This document shows positions 16,583 through 25,770 of a stretch of DNA of 64,000 nt, piece after piece. The notes under the pieces were generated by a model. It worked only from the letters and a program-made list of their open reading frames with translations. It was not told the DNA's origin and made no database searches. Within the stretch, counting starts at the first letter, position 1. Every line of letters starts with the position of its first letter. The stretch spans positions 62,001 through 126,000 of the forward strand of contig CAVYUQ010000006.1 in the NCBI GenBank assembly GCA_963771715.1, written 5' to 3'. The stretch is from JACVRW01 sp963771715 (GTDB lineage Bacteria; Actinomycetota; Thermoleophilia; Solirubrobacterales; Thermoleophilaceae). Made by a program: the position numbers and the translations under genes.

Positions 16583-19445
16583 GACCGCAGGATCTCCCCG
16601 TCCGGGTCGTAGAAGGGCCGCGTCTGGACCTCGCCCTCGATGCGCTTGTCCTCGTCCGAGATCGTGATGCGCGCGCCGTCCTTGGCCAGCGCGGACGGGA
16701 CCCACGCCATCCCGATCACCCGGTCGAGCTGCTGCGAGAAGCGCGCGCTCGTGACCTGGCCCATCGGCGACGCCGTTCTCCGGCATCACGACGGCGCCCT
16801 CGGTCGGCACGTGGCCGTTCGCCAGCGTGAAGCCGACCAGCGCGGTCTCGAGCTGCTCGTTCTCGTAGTGCTGGAGCGCCCACTTGCCGATGAAGTCCTG
16901 CTCCTTGTCGAGCTTCACGATCCACGGCATCGCGGCGCCGAAGGGCGTGGACTCGGAGTCGGTGTCCTGGCCGACCAGGATGTGCATCTTCTGGAGGCGC
17001 AGCAGCCGCTGCGGCTCGAGCCCGAACGGCTTCACGCCGAACTCGCGGCCCGCCTCCATCAGCGAGTCCCACAGGTGCTCGCCCTGCGCGGCCGGGCAGT
17101 GGATCTCGTAGCCCACCTCGCCCACGAAGCCGATCCGCAGGATCAGGCACGGCACGCCCGCCACCTCGGCCTGCTTGCCGTCGAGGTAGGTGAAGGCCTC
17201 GGCCGAGCAGTCGAGCTCGGTGACCTTGCCCATGATCTCCCGCGCGCGCGGGCCCGCGAGGTTCACCGCGGAGAGGCCCTGGGTCACGTCGGTGATGTGC
17301 ACGTCGAGGCGCCAGTCGGCGAGCCACCAGGTGAACCAGTCGTAGATCGCGCCGGCGCCGCTCGACGTGGTGGTCACGTAGAAGCTGTCGTCGTCGAGCC
17401 GGCAGATCGTGCCGTCGTCCATCACGCGGCCGGAGTCGCTCGTGATCACGCCGTAGCGGATGCGGCCGTCCTTCAGGTTCGAGAAGCGGTTCGGGTAGAG
17501 GCGGTCGAGGAACTCGCCGGCGTCCGGGCCGCGCACGATCAGCTTGCCGAGCGTGGACACGTCGATCAGCCCGGCCGCCCTGTGCACCGCCATCGCCTCG
17601 GCCCTCGGGTCGCCGTAGTCGTAGGCGCGGCGCCAGTCGCCCGCCCACATCACGTTCGCGCCCAGCTCGCGGTGGCGCGCGTGGATCGAGGAGCGCTTCG
17701 CCGGCTCGAACGGCCGCCCGGAGAGCACGCCCATCGGCACCGCGTGCCAGGGCGGGCGCGCCGTGGTGGTGCCCACGTCGGCCATGCTCGTGCCGGTCTC
17801 CTTCGCCATCAGCCGCACTGCGGGCAGCTGGCACATGCGCCCCTGGCACGGGCCCATCGTGGTGGTCGTGTAGCGCTTCGAGAGCTCGATCGAGTCGTAG
17901 CCCTCCTCCACCGACAGGTGGATGTCCTTCGAGGTCACGTCCTCGCACAGGCAGGCGAAGCACTTGCCGCGGCGCTCGCTCGTGACCGGCGGCGGCACGG
18001 CCACGCCCGGCGGCCACGCCTCCGGGCGGTCGAGGCGCTCGCGGTCCTTCGCGGCGCGCGCGCGTGAGTCCGCGTCGCCCAGTCCGAGCGAGTGCGCCGC
18101 CTCGGCGCCGGCCACGGGCCCGGACAGCTCCGCCGCCTCGAGCTCGGCGTGGCCGGTGAGCTGGCCGGCCACGTGGAGGTCCTCCGGCACGTGGGCGAGC
18201 GTGAAGTAGCCGCGCTCGTCGTCGTACGCGGTCTTGGCGCCGGCCTGCGCGGCGAGCGAGGTGGCGGGCGCGCTGCCGCCGGACACCACCAGGAGGTCGA
18301 CCCCGAAGCTGCGCTCGGCCGCCGTCGAGCCGGGCGGGCCGACCACCACGCTCGACACGTGCCCGCGCCCGCGCGCCTCGAGCACCGTGGCGCCGTTCAG
18401 CACCTCCACCCCCAGGCGCTTGAGCGCTCCCTTCGGCCCGGCGCTGCCGTTCTCCCGCAGGTCCGCCACGCACACGATCTCGACCCCGGCGTCGAGCAGC
18501 GCGAGCGCCGCGTGGAGGCCGCGGTCGTCCACCGTGGCCACGACCGCGCGCGTTCCGGGCTGGACCGCGTACATCGAGATCAGCCGGCGCGCGCCGCCGG
18601 AGAGCATCACGCCCGGCAGGTCGTTGCCGGGGAACAGCAGCGGCTGCTCGATCGCGCCGGTGGCGTGGATCTGGCGGCTGGCGCGCGACCTGGTGGAGCG
18701 TGTCGCCCTCCCACACCGGCACGAGGCCGTCGAAGGTGCCGAGCGCGGGAGCGTTCGCGAGGATCTCGACGCCCGCCTGGCGCGCCCGGTCGACCAGCTC
18801 GCGCGCGTAGCCCACTCCGCCCTCGGCGAGCAGCCGGCCGCCCGGCTCCGGGCCCTCGTCGGCCAAGACCACATCGGCGCCGAGCTCGGCCGCGACCGCG
18901 GCCGCGTTCAGCCCGGCCGCGCCGCCGCCGATCACGAGGACGTCCGCATGGCGGCGCCGGTACTCCGTGCGCCACTCGCGCTCGGGCTGCGACCTGCGCA
19001 GCTTCCCGAGCCCCGCGGCGTGCCGCAGCACCTTCTCGTAGAGCGGCCAGAAGCGCCTCGGCCGGATGAAGGTCTTGTAGTAGAAGCCGGGCGGGGTGAA
19101 CGGGCCGCCCACGAGGTCGGTGGCGCGCATCACGTCGAAGTCGAGCGACGGCGACGCGTTCATGTGCTCGACCTTCATCCCCTCGCGCACCGGCTCGGTG
19201 CAGGCCCGCACGCCGGGGGCGTCGTCCACCTGCACGAGGCAGTTGGGGCACTGGCCCGCGCAGCAGAGCAGGCCGCGCGGGCGGTGGTACTTGAAGCTGC
19301 GAGAGAAGGTGCGCTGGCCGGATGCGAACAGCGCCGAGCCGATCGTGTCGCCCTCGAGCGCCGCCACGTTCTTGCCGTCGAACGTGAAGGTGATCTCGGC
19401 GCCGCGGTCGATGCGCTCCCCGCGCTGTTCCGGGAGTCGGGTCAT
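16579..19445 (-). CDS. mgdC: Sarcosine oxidase alpha-like subunit of the N-methylglutamate dehydrogenase (two frameshifts)
   Basis: About 955 aa when two indels (near 18685 and 16768) are repaired. Domains in order: an N-terminal ferredoxin-like fold with the CX4CX2C pattern in CCAGQCPNC; a NAD(P)/FAD Rossmann domain starting VLVIGGGAAG near residue 170; a BFD-like Cys region (FACLCEDVT and GPCQGRMC); and a C-terminal GcvT-like THF-binding half with GEVGYEIHCP. The THF domain is where the methylene group would be captured. It overlaps the delta gene (19442-19445) and the gamma gene (16579-16582) by four bases each, which places it inside one translated unit. Confidence 0.88.
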
Positions 19446-19711
19446 GTCGGGGCGGCGGCCTCACTCGGCAGCGCCGTGAAGAGCACCTCGTTCGTGCGCG
19501 TGTCGCGCTCGGCGATGAACCACTCGCCGCAGCCCGAGCGGTGCACCCACCACTCCCGTTGCACCCCCGCGACGTTGCGGCGGAAGTAGTTGTACTCACC
19601 GAGCTCGCGCAGCGACGGCGCCTCGCGCGGGCGCGGGTTGATCTCGCCCCCGAAGCCGAAGTCGGTGACTTCGCGCGGGCCGCAGTTTGGACAGGTCAGG
19701 ACGTAAGACAT
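19442..19711 (-). CDS. mgdB: Sarcosine oxidase delta-like zinc subunit
   Basis: An 89-aa SoxD-like protein. It begins with a CPNCG zinc motif at residues 7-11; HRSGCGEWF supplies further ligands. The small delta subunit binds zinc and stabilises the heterotetramer. It is the first gene after the palindromic operator at 19737-19754, so the dehydrogenase genes may have their own promoter. No strong Shine-Dalgarno sequence precedes its ATG. Confidence 0.88.
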   Translation of the reverse strand: MSYVLTCPNCGPREVTDFGFGGEINPRPREAPSLRELGEYNYFRRNVAGVQREWWVHRSGCGEWFIAERDTRTNEVLFTALPSEAAAPT

Positions 19712-19736
19712 GGGTCAGTGAGCGCGCAGGGCCACG

Positions 19737-19754
19737 GTATACAAATTTGTCTAC
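19737..19754. promoter_or_regulatory. Putative GntR operator upstream of mgdB
   Basis: GTATACAAATTTGTCTAC, with a perfect ten-base palindromic centre ACAAATTTGT. It lies 26 bases upstream of the mgdB start and just after the mgsC stop. It shares TATACAAATTTG with the site at 6851-6864. The spacing suits a repressor that blocks transcription of mgdB-mgdC-mgdD-mgdA-fhs-gntR. Confidence 0.65.
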
Positions 19755-19758
19755 TGGA

Positions 19759-21139
19759 TCAACCGACCGGGGTGCCGGGAATCCACTGAGTTCCGGCCAG
19801 TGGAACCCGCGCCATCGCCGCGGCCTCGACGGTGAGCGCCACCACGTCCTCGGGCTCGAGGTTGTGGAGGTGGGACTTCCCGCACGCGCGCGCGAGGGTC
19901 TGCGCCTCGAGCGTCATCGTGCGCAGGTAGTTCGCGAGCCGGCGGCCGCCGAGCTCGGGGTCGAAGCGCGCGGCGAGCTCGTCCCTCTGCGTCGAGATGC
20001 CGGCCGGGTCCTGGCCCTCGTGCCAGTCGTCGTAGAAGCCCGCGGAGGTCCCGAGCTCGGCGTAGCCGTCCTCCAGCTCGGGCGAGTTGTCGCCGAGCGC
20101 GATCAGCGCGGCCACGCCGATCGAGACCGCGTCGGCGCCGAGGGCGAGAGCCTTCGCCACATCGGCGCCGTTGCGGATTCCCCCCGAGACGATCAACTGC
20201 ACCTCGCGGTGCACGCCCAGGTCCTGCAGGGCATCCACGGCCGGCCGGATCGCGGCCAGCGTCGGGATGCCGGCGTGTTCGATGAAGACCTCCTGCGTGG
20301 CGGCGGTGCCGCCCTGCATGCCGTCCAGGACCACCACGTCGGCGCCGGCCTTCACGGCCGAGGCGGTGTCGAAGTACGGCCGCGTGGCGCCGACCTTGAT
20401 GTAGATCGGCTTCTCCCAGTCGGTGATCTCGCGCAGCTCGCCGATCTTGATCTCGAGGTCGTCGGGCCCGGTCCAGTCCGGGTGCCGGCAGGCGCTGCGC
20501 TGGTCGATCCCCTTCGGCAGGTCGCGCATCTCGGCCACGCGGTCGGAGATCTTCTGGCCGAGCAGCATGCCGCCGCCGCCGGGCTTCGCGCCCTGGCCGA
20601 CCACGATCTCGATCGCGTCCGCGCGGCGCAGGTCGTCCGGGTTCATCCCGTAGCGCGAGGGCAGCAGTTGGTAGACGAGCATCTTCGACGCCTCGCGCTC
20701 CTCCGGCGTCATGCCGCCGTCGCCGGTGGTCGTCGAGGTCCCCACCGCCGAGGCGCCCGCGGCCCAAAGCCTCCTTCGCCGGCCCCGACAGCGCGCCGAA
20801 GCTCATCCCCGCGATCGTGATCGGGATCTCGAGGTGGAGCGGCTTCTTCGCGAAGCGCGTGCCGACCGTGACGTCCGTGTCGCAGCGCTCGCGGTAGCCC
20901 TCGAGCGGGTAGCGCGACATGCTGGCGCCGAGGAAGAGCAGGTCGTCGAAGTGCGGCACGGGGCGCTTGGCGCCGAAGCCGCGGATGTCGTAGATGCCCT
21001 CGCGCGCGGCACGCTGGATCTCGTGGATCACGTCGCGGTTGAAGATCGCGCCCTCGCGCAGCCCGGGCCGCCAGCCGCGCGCGGCGGAGCGGCGCTCGAC
21101 GTCGTCGCGGGCCTTGCCGAGTGCGTCGAACTCGGTCAT
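19759..21139 (-). CDS. mgsC: Glutamate-synthase core protein, MgsC-like, lacking iron-sulfur cysteines (frameshifted)
   Basis: About 460 aa after removing one extra G in a GGG near 20763. The barrel signatures are present: GMSFGALSGPAKEAL, DGGMTPEE, DGMQGGTAATQE and GGIRNGADVA. In the place where the cluster A paralogue has GQCYHCHTGRCPVG this protein has GFYDDWHEGQDPAG, so all three [3Fe-4S] ligand cysteines are replaced. The subunit is the FMN core of N-methylglutamate synthase, moving an amine from gamma-glutamylmethylamide to 2-oxoglutarate. Without the cluster, electron delivery would need another route. A related hairpin (21140-21160) precedes the start. Confidence 0.88.
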
Positions 21140-21160
21140 TAAAGGGTCAGACCCCCTTGA
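21140..21160. repeat. Imperfect inverted repeat before mgsC
   Basis: TAAAGGGTC, one base, then GACCCCCTTGA, directly abutting the mgsC start. It resembles the element at 1602-1620 in core (TAAAGGG...CCCTT) and in position just before a start codon. It lies in the gap between mgsB and mgsC. Confidence 0.5.
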
Positions 21161-21187
21161 GGGTGGTTGAGGGTTGACCGGGGCCCA

Positions 21188-21899
21188 TCAGTAGGCGCCT
21201 GCGTTGTCGACGTCGAAGTTGTAGAGCTTCCGCGCCGATCCGTAGCGGCGGAAGTCGGCCGGGTCGCAGTCCTCGACCTCGGCGCGCTCCAAGCAGCGCC
21301 GTCAGCTCCGCCACGTGCTCGTCGCGCATCTCCTTCTCGACGCAGTCGGCGCCGAGCCCGGCCACGCTCCCGCGCACGTACAGGTGGGCCTCGTAGATCG
21401 AGTCGCCCAAAGCCTCGCCGGCGTCCCCGCACACCACCAGGCAGCCCTTCTGCGCCATGAACGCGCTCATGTGCCCCACCGAGCCCTGCACCACGATGTC
21501 CACGCCCTTCATCGAGATGCCGCAGCGAGCGGCGGCGCTGCCGCGGATCACGAGCAGCCCGCCGCGGCCGGTGGCGCCCGCGGACTGGGAGGTGTTGCCC
21601 TCCACGATCACCGTCCCGGACATGATGTTCTCGGCCACGCCCACGCCCGCGTTGCCGTGCACGCGCACGGTCGCCTGCTTGTTCATCCCGGCGCAGTAGT
21701 AGCCCGCGTGGCCCTCGATCTCGACCTCGATCGGGGCGTCGATCCCCACGGCAAGCGCGTGCGCGCCGCGCGGGTTCAGCACCCGCCAGTGCCGCGGGCC
21801 GTCGTCGCCCACGGAGTGCAGCGCGGCGTTCAGCTCGCGCAGCGGCGACACCGCCAGGTCGAACTCGGCAGCCTCGAGGCCGCTCCCGAGAGCGGCCAT
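21188..21899 (-). CDS. mgsB: GXGXG-domain subunit of N-methylglutamate synthase (frameshifted)
   Basis: About 236 aa. The glycine-rich beta-helix repeats are clear (GHAGYYCAGMNKQATVRVHG, GNAGVGVAENIMSG, GDAGEALGDSIYEAHLYVRG). An indel near 21292 moves the last 30 or so residues to another frame, where FRRYGSARKLYNFDVDNAG restores the family C-terminus and the stop at 21188. The ATG overlaps the mgsA stop (ATGA). This domain holds the other two subunits together and may line the ammonia or amine tunnel. Confidence 0.88.
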
Positions 21900-22801
21900 C
21901 AGACCTTGGCCCGCTCCCAGCTGTAGACGCGTCCAGGCTCCGGCTCCCAGGTGCGCGCGCTCTCGGCGCCGGGCAGCACGGCGATCGCCCGGTACTCGGA
22001 CGCCATCGCGACCCAGTCGTCCGTCTCCGCCATCACCGCCGGCTTGCAGGCGATCGGGTCGCGCAGCACCGCGAAGCCGTCGATCGTGCCGACCGCAAAC
22101 GTGTAGAAGCCGTCCAGGTCCTCGAGGCAGCCCTCGAGCGCCTGCTCGAGCGAGGCGCCCTCGCGCAGCCGCCAGGTGAGGTAGCCGGCCGCCACCTCGG
22201 TGTCGTTGTCGGTCTGGAACTCGATCCCCTCGTCGCGCAGGCGGCGGCGCAGGCGGTTGTGGTTCGACAGCGAGCCGTTGTGCACCAGGCAGAGGTCCAG
22301 GCCGGTGGAGAACGGGTGCGAGTGCTCGGTGGTCACTCGGCTCTCCGTGGCCATGCGCGTGTGACCGAGCGCGTGGCTGCCCTGGATGTCGGCGAGGCCG
22401 AAGCTCTCGATGAAGTCGCGCGGCGGACCCGCCTCCTTGTAGATCTCGATCGCCTGCCCGGCGCTCATCACCCGCAGCTCGGGATAGCGCTCGTGCAGCC
22501 AGGCCTGGGCCTCGGCCGCGTCGGTCTCGACGACGATCACCGCGTGGCTTCCGCGCGGCTCGGGCTCGCCCGCCCCGAACGCCTCCGCAAGGGCGTCGCG
22601 CACCCCGCCCCAGTCCTGGGCCGGATCGGGGCTGAACAGCGAGACCTTGGACGACCCGGAGGGCGCCGCGTCGCGGTAGATCGCGACGCCTGCGCTGTCG
22701 GGTCCGCGGTCGCTCAGCTGGAGGAGCATGTCCCCCAGATGGCTCCCAAGGCTCTCGCTCACATCTAGCGATTTCGAGAAGAGTCCTGCGATTCCACACA
22801 T
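21899..22801 (-). CDS. mgsA: Class II amidotransferase subunit of N-methylglutamate synthase
   Basis: A 300-aa class II amidotransferase with N-terminal MCGIAG (catalytic Cys2), DRGPDSAG, GHTRMATES and LVHNGSLSNHN. A longer frame exists upstream, but only the ATG at 22801 gives the required N-terminal cysteine and has an AGGAGG site (22808-22813) at ideal distance. It is the first gene of the minus-strand unit mgsA-mgsB-mgsC and is divergent from gmaS. Confidence 0.92.
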   Translation of the reverse strand: MCGIAGLFSKSLDVSESLGSHLGDMLLQLSDRGPDSAGVAIYRDAAPSGSSKVSLFSPDPAQDWGGVRDALAEAFGAGEPEPRGSHAVIVVETDAAEAQAWLHERYPELRVMSAGQAIEIYKEAGPPRDFIESFGLADIQGSHALGHTRMATESRVTTEHSHPFSTGLDLCLVHNGSLSNHNRLRRRLRDEGIEFQTDNDTEVAAGYLTWRLREGASLEQALEGCLEDLDGFYTFAVGTIDGFAVLRDPIACKPAVMAETDDWVAMASEYRAIAVLPGAESARTWEPEPGRVYSWERAKV

Positions 22802-22982
22802 AGCGAGCCTCCTAGTGAGCCGAGTGTAGGTAGGCCCCGTGCGGGCTCCCATGGAACTGGGCGAACAATTCGGATCGGCGGTATGTGGAATCACCACACT
22901 GTTCCGCATTCACACGGGTTCCTGACCAAAGATGTCAACTAGCCACATTGGAGCTTTCGCTGACAGCGGATACGTTGGGCCA
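22802..22982. promoter_or_regulatory. Divergent promoter region between mgsA and gmaS
   Basis: A 181-bp gap serving both directions. It contains a perfect inverted repeat TGTGG-AATCA-CCACA (22884-22898) and a smaller one CGAA-CAA-TTCG (22862-22872). The TATACAAATTTG box found at the two other amine promoters is not present, so this unit may answer to a different signal. Confidence 0.5.
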
Positions 22983-24363
22983 ATGAGCGAGCCCTTCACC
23001 GCGCCGGAATCCGCCGAGGACGTCGAGCGTTACATCAAGGACAACGACATCGAGTTCCTGTTCGCGCAGTTCGTCGACATGCACGGAAAGCCGAACGCCA
23101 AGCTCGTTCCCGCGCGGCATTTCGACGGCCTGATGGAGGACGGCGCCGGCTTTGCGGGGTTCGCCGCGGGCGCGATCGGCCAGTTCCCGCACGACCCCGA
23201 CCTCGCCGCGATGCCGGACGTGCGCAGCTTCACGCCGCTGTGGTGGAAGCCCGGGCGTGGCGCGGCTCGCCTGCGACGTTCACGTGGAGGGCGAGGAGTG
23301 GCCCTACTGCCCGCGCACGATCCTGCGCCGCCAGCTCGACCGCGCGCGCGACATGGGCTACGAGTTCATGATCGGCGCCGAGCTCGAGTACTTCCTGGTG
23401 CGGGAGACCGAGGACGGCAAGATCGAGCTGGCCGACCCGCTCGACCGCCTCGACCAGCCCTGCTACGACATGCGCGGCCTCACGCGCAACCTCGACTTCA
23501 TGTCGCAGGTGTCGCGCTACGTGACCGACTACGGCTGGAACAACTACGCGAACGACCACGAGGACGCCAACGGCCAGTTCGAGCAGAACTTCGACTTCTC
23601 GGACGCGCTCACGACCGCCGACCGCGCGATCTTCTTCCGCTACATGGTCGAGTCGCTGGCCCAGGAGCGAGGCATGATCGCCACCTTCATGCCGAAGCCG
23701 TTCGGCCACCTCACCGGCAACGGCTGCCACTTCCACATGAGCCTATGGAAGGACGGCGAGAACGTCTTCGAGGTGGCGGACCCCTCCGACGATCCGCGCG
23801 GCCTCGGCCTCTCCGAGCTGGCGTACAACTTCATCGGCGGGCTGAAGGAGCACGCGAAGGCTTACATCGCGCTGACCGCGCCGACGGTTTCCTCCTACAA
23901 GCGGCTGAAGACCGGCACTCGCAGCGGCTCGAGCTGGGCGCCCGTGTTCGTGAGCTACGGCTTCAACAACCGCACGCAGATGCTGCGCATCCCGGCGGCG
24001 GGGCGGATCGAGGACCGGACGGTGGACGGGTCGTGCAACCCGTATCTGGCGGCGACGGCGGTACTCGCGGCGGGGCTCGACGGGATCGAGAAGGGACTCG
24101 ATGCGGGCGACCCCACCACCGAGCTGAACCTGCACGAGGTCACCGAGGACCAGCGCAAGGAGCTCGGCGTGGAGCTGCTGCCGGCGAACCTGCTCGACGC
24201 GACCCGCGAGCTGGAGCAGGACGACGTGCTGCGAAAGGCCCTCGGCTCAACCTCGCGCGAGGACTACGTGGACTACTACGTGAAGACGAAGCAGGACGAG
24301 TTCAGCGAGTGGCACAACGAGGTCACGCAGTGGGAGATCAACCGCTACCTGCAGCTGTTCTAG
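22983..24363 (+). CDS. gmaS: Gamma-glutamylmethylamide synthetase (GlnT family; frameshifted)
   Basis: About 460 aa with the full glutamine-synthetase fold: N-terminal beta-grasp (FLFAQFVDMHGKPNAKLVP), GAELEYFLV, YANDHEDANGQFEQNFDFS, NGCHFHMSLW and SCNPYLAATAVLAAGLDG. An extra G near 23258 breaks the frame; removing it joins LWWKPG to VARLACDVHVEGEEW. The product would ligate methylamine to glutamate using ATP, the first step of the N-methylglutamate pathway, though such enzymes overlap in sequence with type III glutamine synthetases. It is transcribed away from mgsA. An in-frame ATG at 22932 is an alternative start. Confidence 0.88.
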
Positions 24364-24378
24364 CCGGGCTAGTCGTCC

Positions 24379-24537
24379 TTAAAAGCGGCTCTCGCGCTCC
24401 ACGCCCCCGAGCCTCACCATGCTGTCCACCGCGGTCTCTTGGGGCATGTGACGCTCCGCGAGCTTCTCGGGTGAATCGCCCTTCCGCTCCCGCTTCAGGC
24501 TCGGGATCGATCCAATTTTACGCCCAGGTCGCTTCAG
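24379..24537 (-). CDS. Possible 52-aa basic protein
   Basis: An open minus-strand frame directly after the glyoxalase-like gene. It is rich in charged residues (SLKRERKGDSPEKLAERHM) and ends GGVERESRF. Only a CTG start, overlapping the upstream TGA, is available. It is the only coding signal in the gap between gmaS and the glyoxalase-like gene. Support is weak. Confidence 0.25.
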   Translation of the reverse strand: MKRPGRKIGSIPSLKRERKGDSPEKLAERHMPQETAVDSMVRLGGVERESRF

Positions 24538-25169
24538 CGGTCACCTAGATCGAGGGCGAACTCGCCGGCGGCGCCGCTGAGGATGACGCCCGCGACGGCG
24601 GGCGTGCCCTCACGCACGGTGATCGGGAGCCGGTGGCTGCCGAGCCAGTCGGCCAGTCGCTGCCGGTCACCGTCGAGCTCCAGGCTCGCAATCTCCACCG
24701 CGCTAGCGTGGTGAGCAACTGGTGCGCGTCCCGGAAACGGCGTCCCGTCGCCCCACTCCAGGAAGAAAGGCAGTGACGGCTCCGTGGCGGCCTGCTCGAT
24801 GCCGGCCACCCGCCACCGCAGCGTTCGCCCGCTTGCGTCCTTCCTCGACTTGGCGGCGACCTTGAGGCCGAGCCGCCCGGCGACCTCGTCGAGATCGTCC
24901 GTGCGGACCGCCCAGCCGAGCGGCGTCCCCGAGGTCGTGGTTGCGGCGGCAACCCAGCTTCCGAACGCGCTGTCGGCGGCCTCGGCCGGGTCGACGACGG
25001 CGATCAGCTCGATGTAGGTCTCGCCGAGCGGGACGATCCGGTTGGCCGTGCCCCAGCCGGGGTGGCGGCCGCCCTCGACGGAGACCAGGCCGTGCCGCTC
25101 CTCGATCGCGCGAGCGGCTGCCGCCAGGTCCGTGACCGCGAGCAGCACGTGGTCGAGCTCGAGGCTCAG
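24534..25169 (-). CDS. Glyoxalase-like domain protein
   Basis: About 211 aa with the N-terminal pattern LDHVLLAVTDLAAAARAIEERHGL of the Glyoxalase_3 (VOC-related) group, a metal-site His in LDHV, then HPGWGTANRIVPLGETYIELIAV. These domains form paired beta-alpha-beta-beta-beta modules; most members are unassigned. The best start is a CTG overlapping the acetyltransferase stop (CTGA at 25166-25169). The frame is open further upstream, but that part overlaps the neighbour. Confidence 0.75.
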   Translation of the reverse strand: MSLELDHVLLAVTDLAAAARAIEERHGLVSVEGGRHPGWGTANRIVPLGETYIELIAVVDPAEAADSAFGSWVAAATTTSGTPLGWAVRTDDLDEVAGRLGLKVAAKSRKDASGRTLRWRVAGIEQAATEPSLPFFLEWGDGTPFPGRAPVAHHASAVEIASLELDGDRQRLADWLGSHRLPITVREGTPAVAGVILSGAAGEFALDLGDR

Positions 25170-25672
25170 CGCAGCTCCTCGATCAGGAGGTCCATGAGGA
25201 GGCCGTCGGTCCATTCGCCGTTGATGAGCTCGGCCTTGCGCATCACGCCCACCGGCTTGAAGCCGACAGCTTCGTACGCCTTGATGGCGCGGTCGTTCAG
25301 CGCTGAGGGGTCGATCGTGAAGCGGTGGTGGCCGCGCTCGTCGGCGAACCAGCGAATAACGGTGCGCAGCGCGTCGGGGCCGAGGCCCTGGCCCTGGAAG
25401 CGCTCGGAGAGGCTGATGTCGATGCCGACCGAGCGGTACTCCGGCTCGGTCTCCTCGACGAAGCCGAGCCAGCCGGCCAGCTCGCCGTCGGCCTCGATGA
25501 CGAAGGCGTCGCCGTCCATGCGCAGGTTCTCACGCAGCCGCTCGGGCTCCTCGGCCTCGCCCCACCATTGGGCGACGCTGGGTTCCTGAATGACGGCACT
25601 GAGGGGGTCGAGGTCGGCTTCCTCGGCTGGCCGCAGGGTCACGCGCTCACCATGCAGGGTCGGCAGCTCCAT
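25166..25672 (-). CDS. GNAT family N-acetyltransferase
   Basis: A protein of 168 residues from MELPTLHGERVTLRP. The acetyl-CoA loop ERFQGQGLGPDALR is near residue 95-110 and ALNDRAIKAYEAVGF is the conserved helix-turn before the last strand. The length and the VTLRP start resemble the RimJ/aminoglycoside 6'-acetyltransferase-like subgroup, but the substrate cannot be told. The frame extends six codons upstream to 25690. It is coupled to the glyoxalase-like gene behind it. Confidence 0.85.
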   Translation of the reverse strand: MELPTLHGERVTLRPAEEADLDPLSAVIQEPSVAQWWGEAEEPERLRENLRMDGDAFVIEADGELAGWLGFVEETEPEYRSVGIDISLSERFQGQGLGPDALRTVIRWFADERGHHRFTIDPSALNDRAIKAYEAVGFKPVGVMRKAELINGEWTDGLLMDLLIEELR

Positions 25673-25770
25673 CGCGCGCCAGTCTTGCAACCGCTCGGAT
25701 TCAGGTCGAGTGTCGACTTACTGGCGCTATGCGCGAGTTATTCGACACTCGATCCCCTCAGTGCTGTCGT

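Noticed and set aside
16640..18067. Plus-strand open frame of about 475 codons opposite the sarcosine-oxidase-like alpha gene
   Set aside because: A shadow of the coding strand; rich in Val, Arg, His and Ala without domain pattern.
14677..19711. Plain sarcosine oxidase for glycine betaine or creatine breakdown
   Set aside because: The usual neighbours (glyA, purU, dimethylglycine or betaine genes) are missing, while gmaS and mgsABC are adjacent, favouring N-methylglutamate dehydrogenase. Sarcosine activity cannot be excluded.
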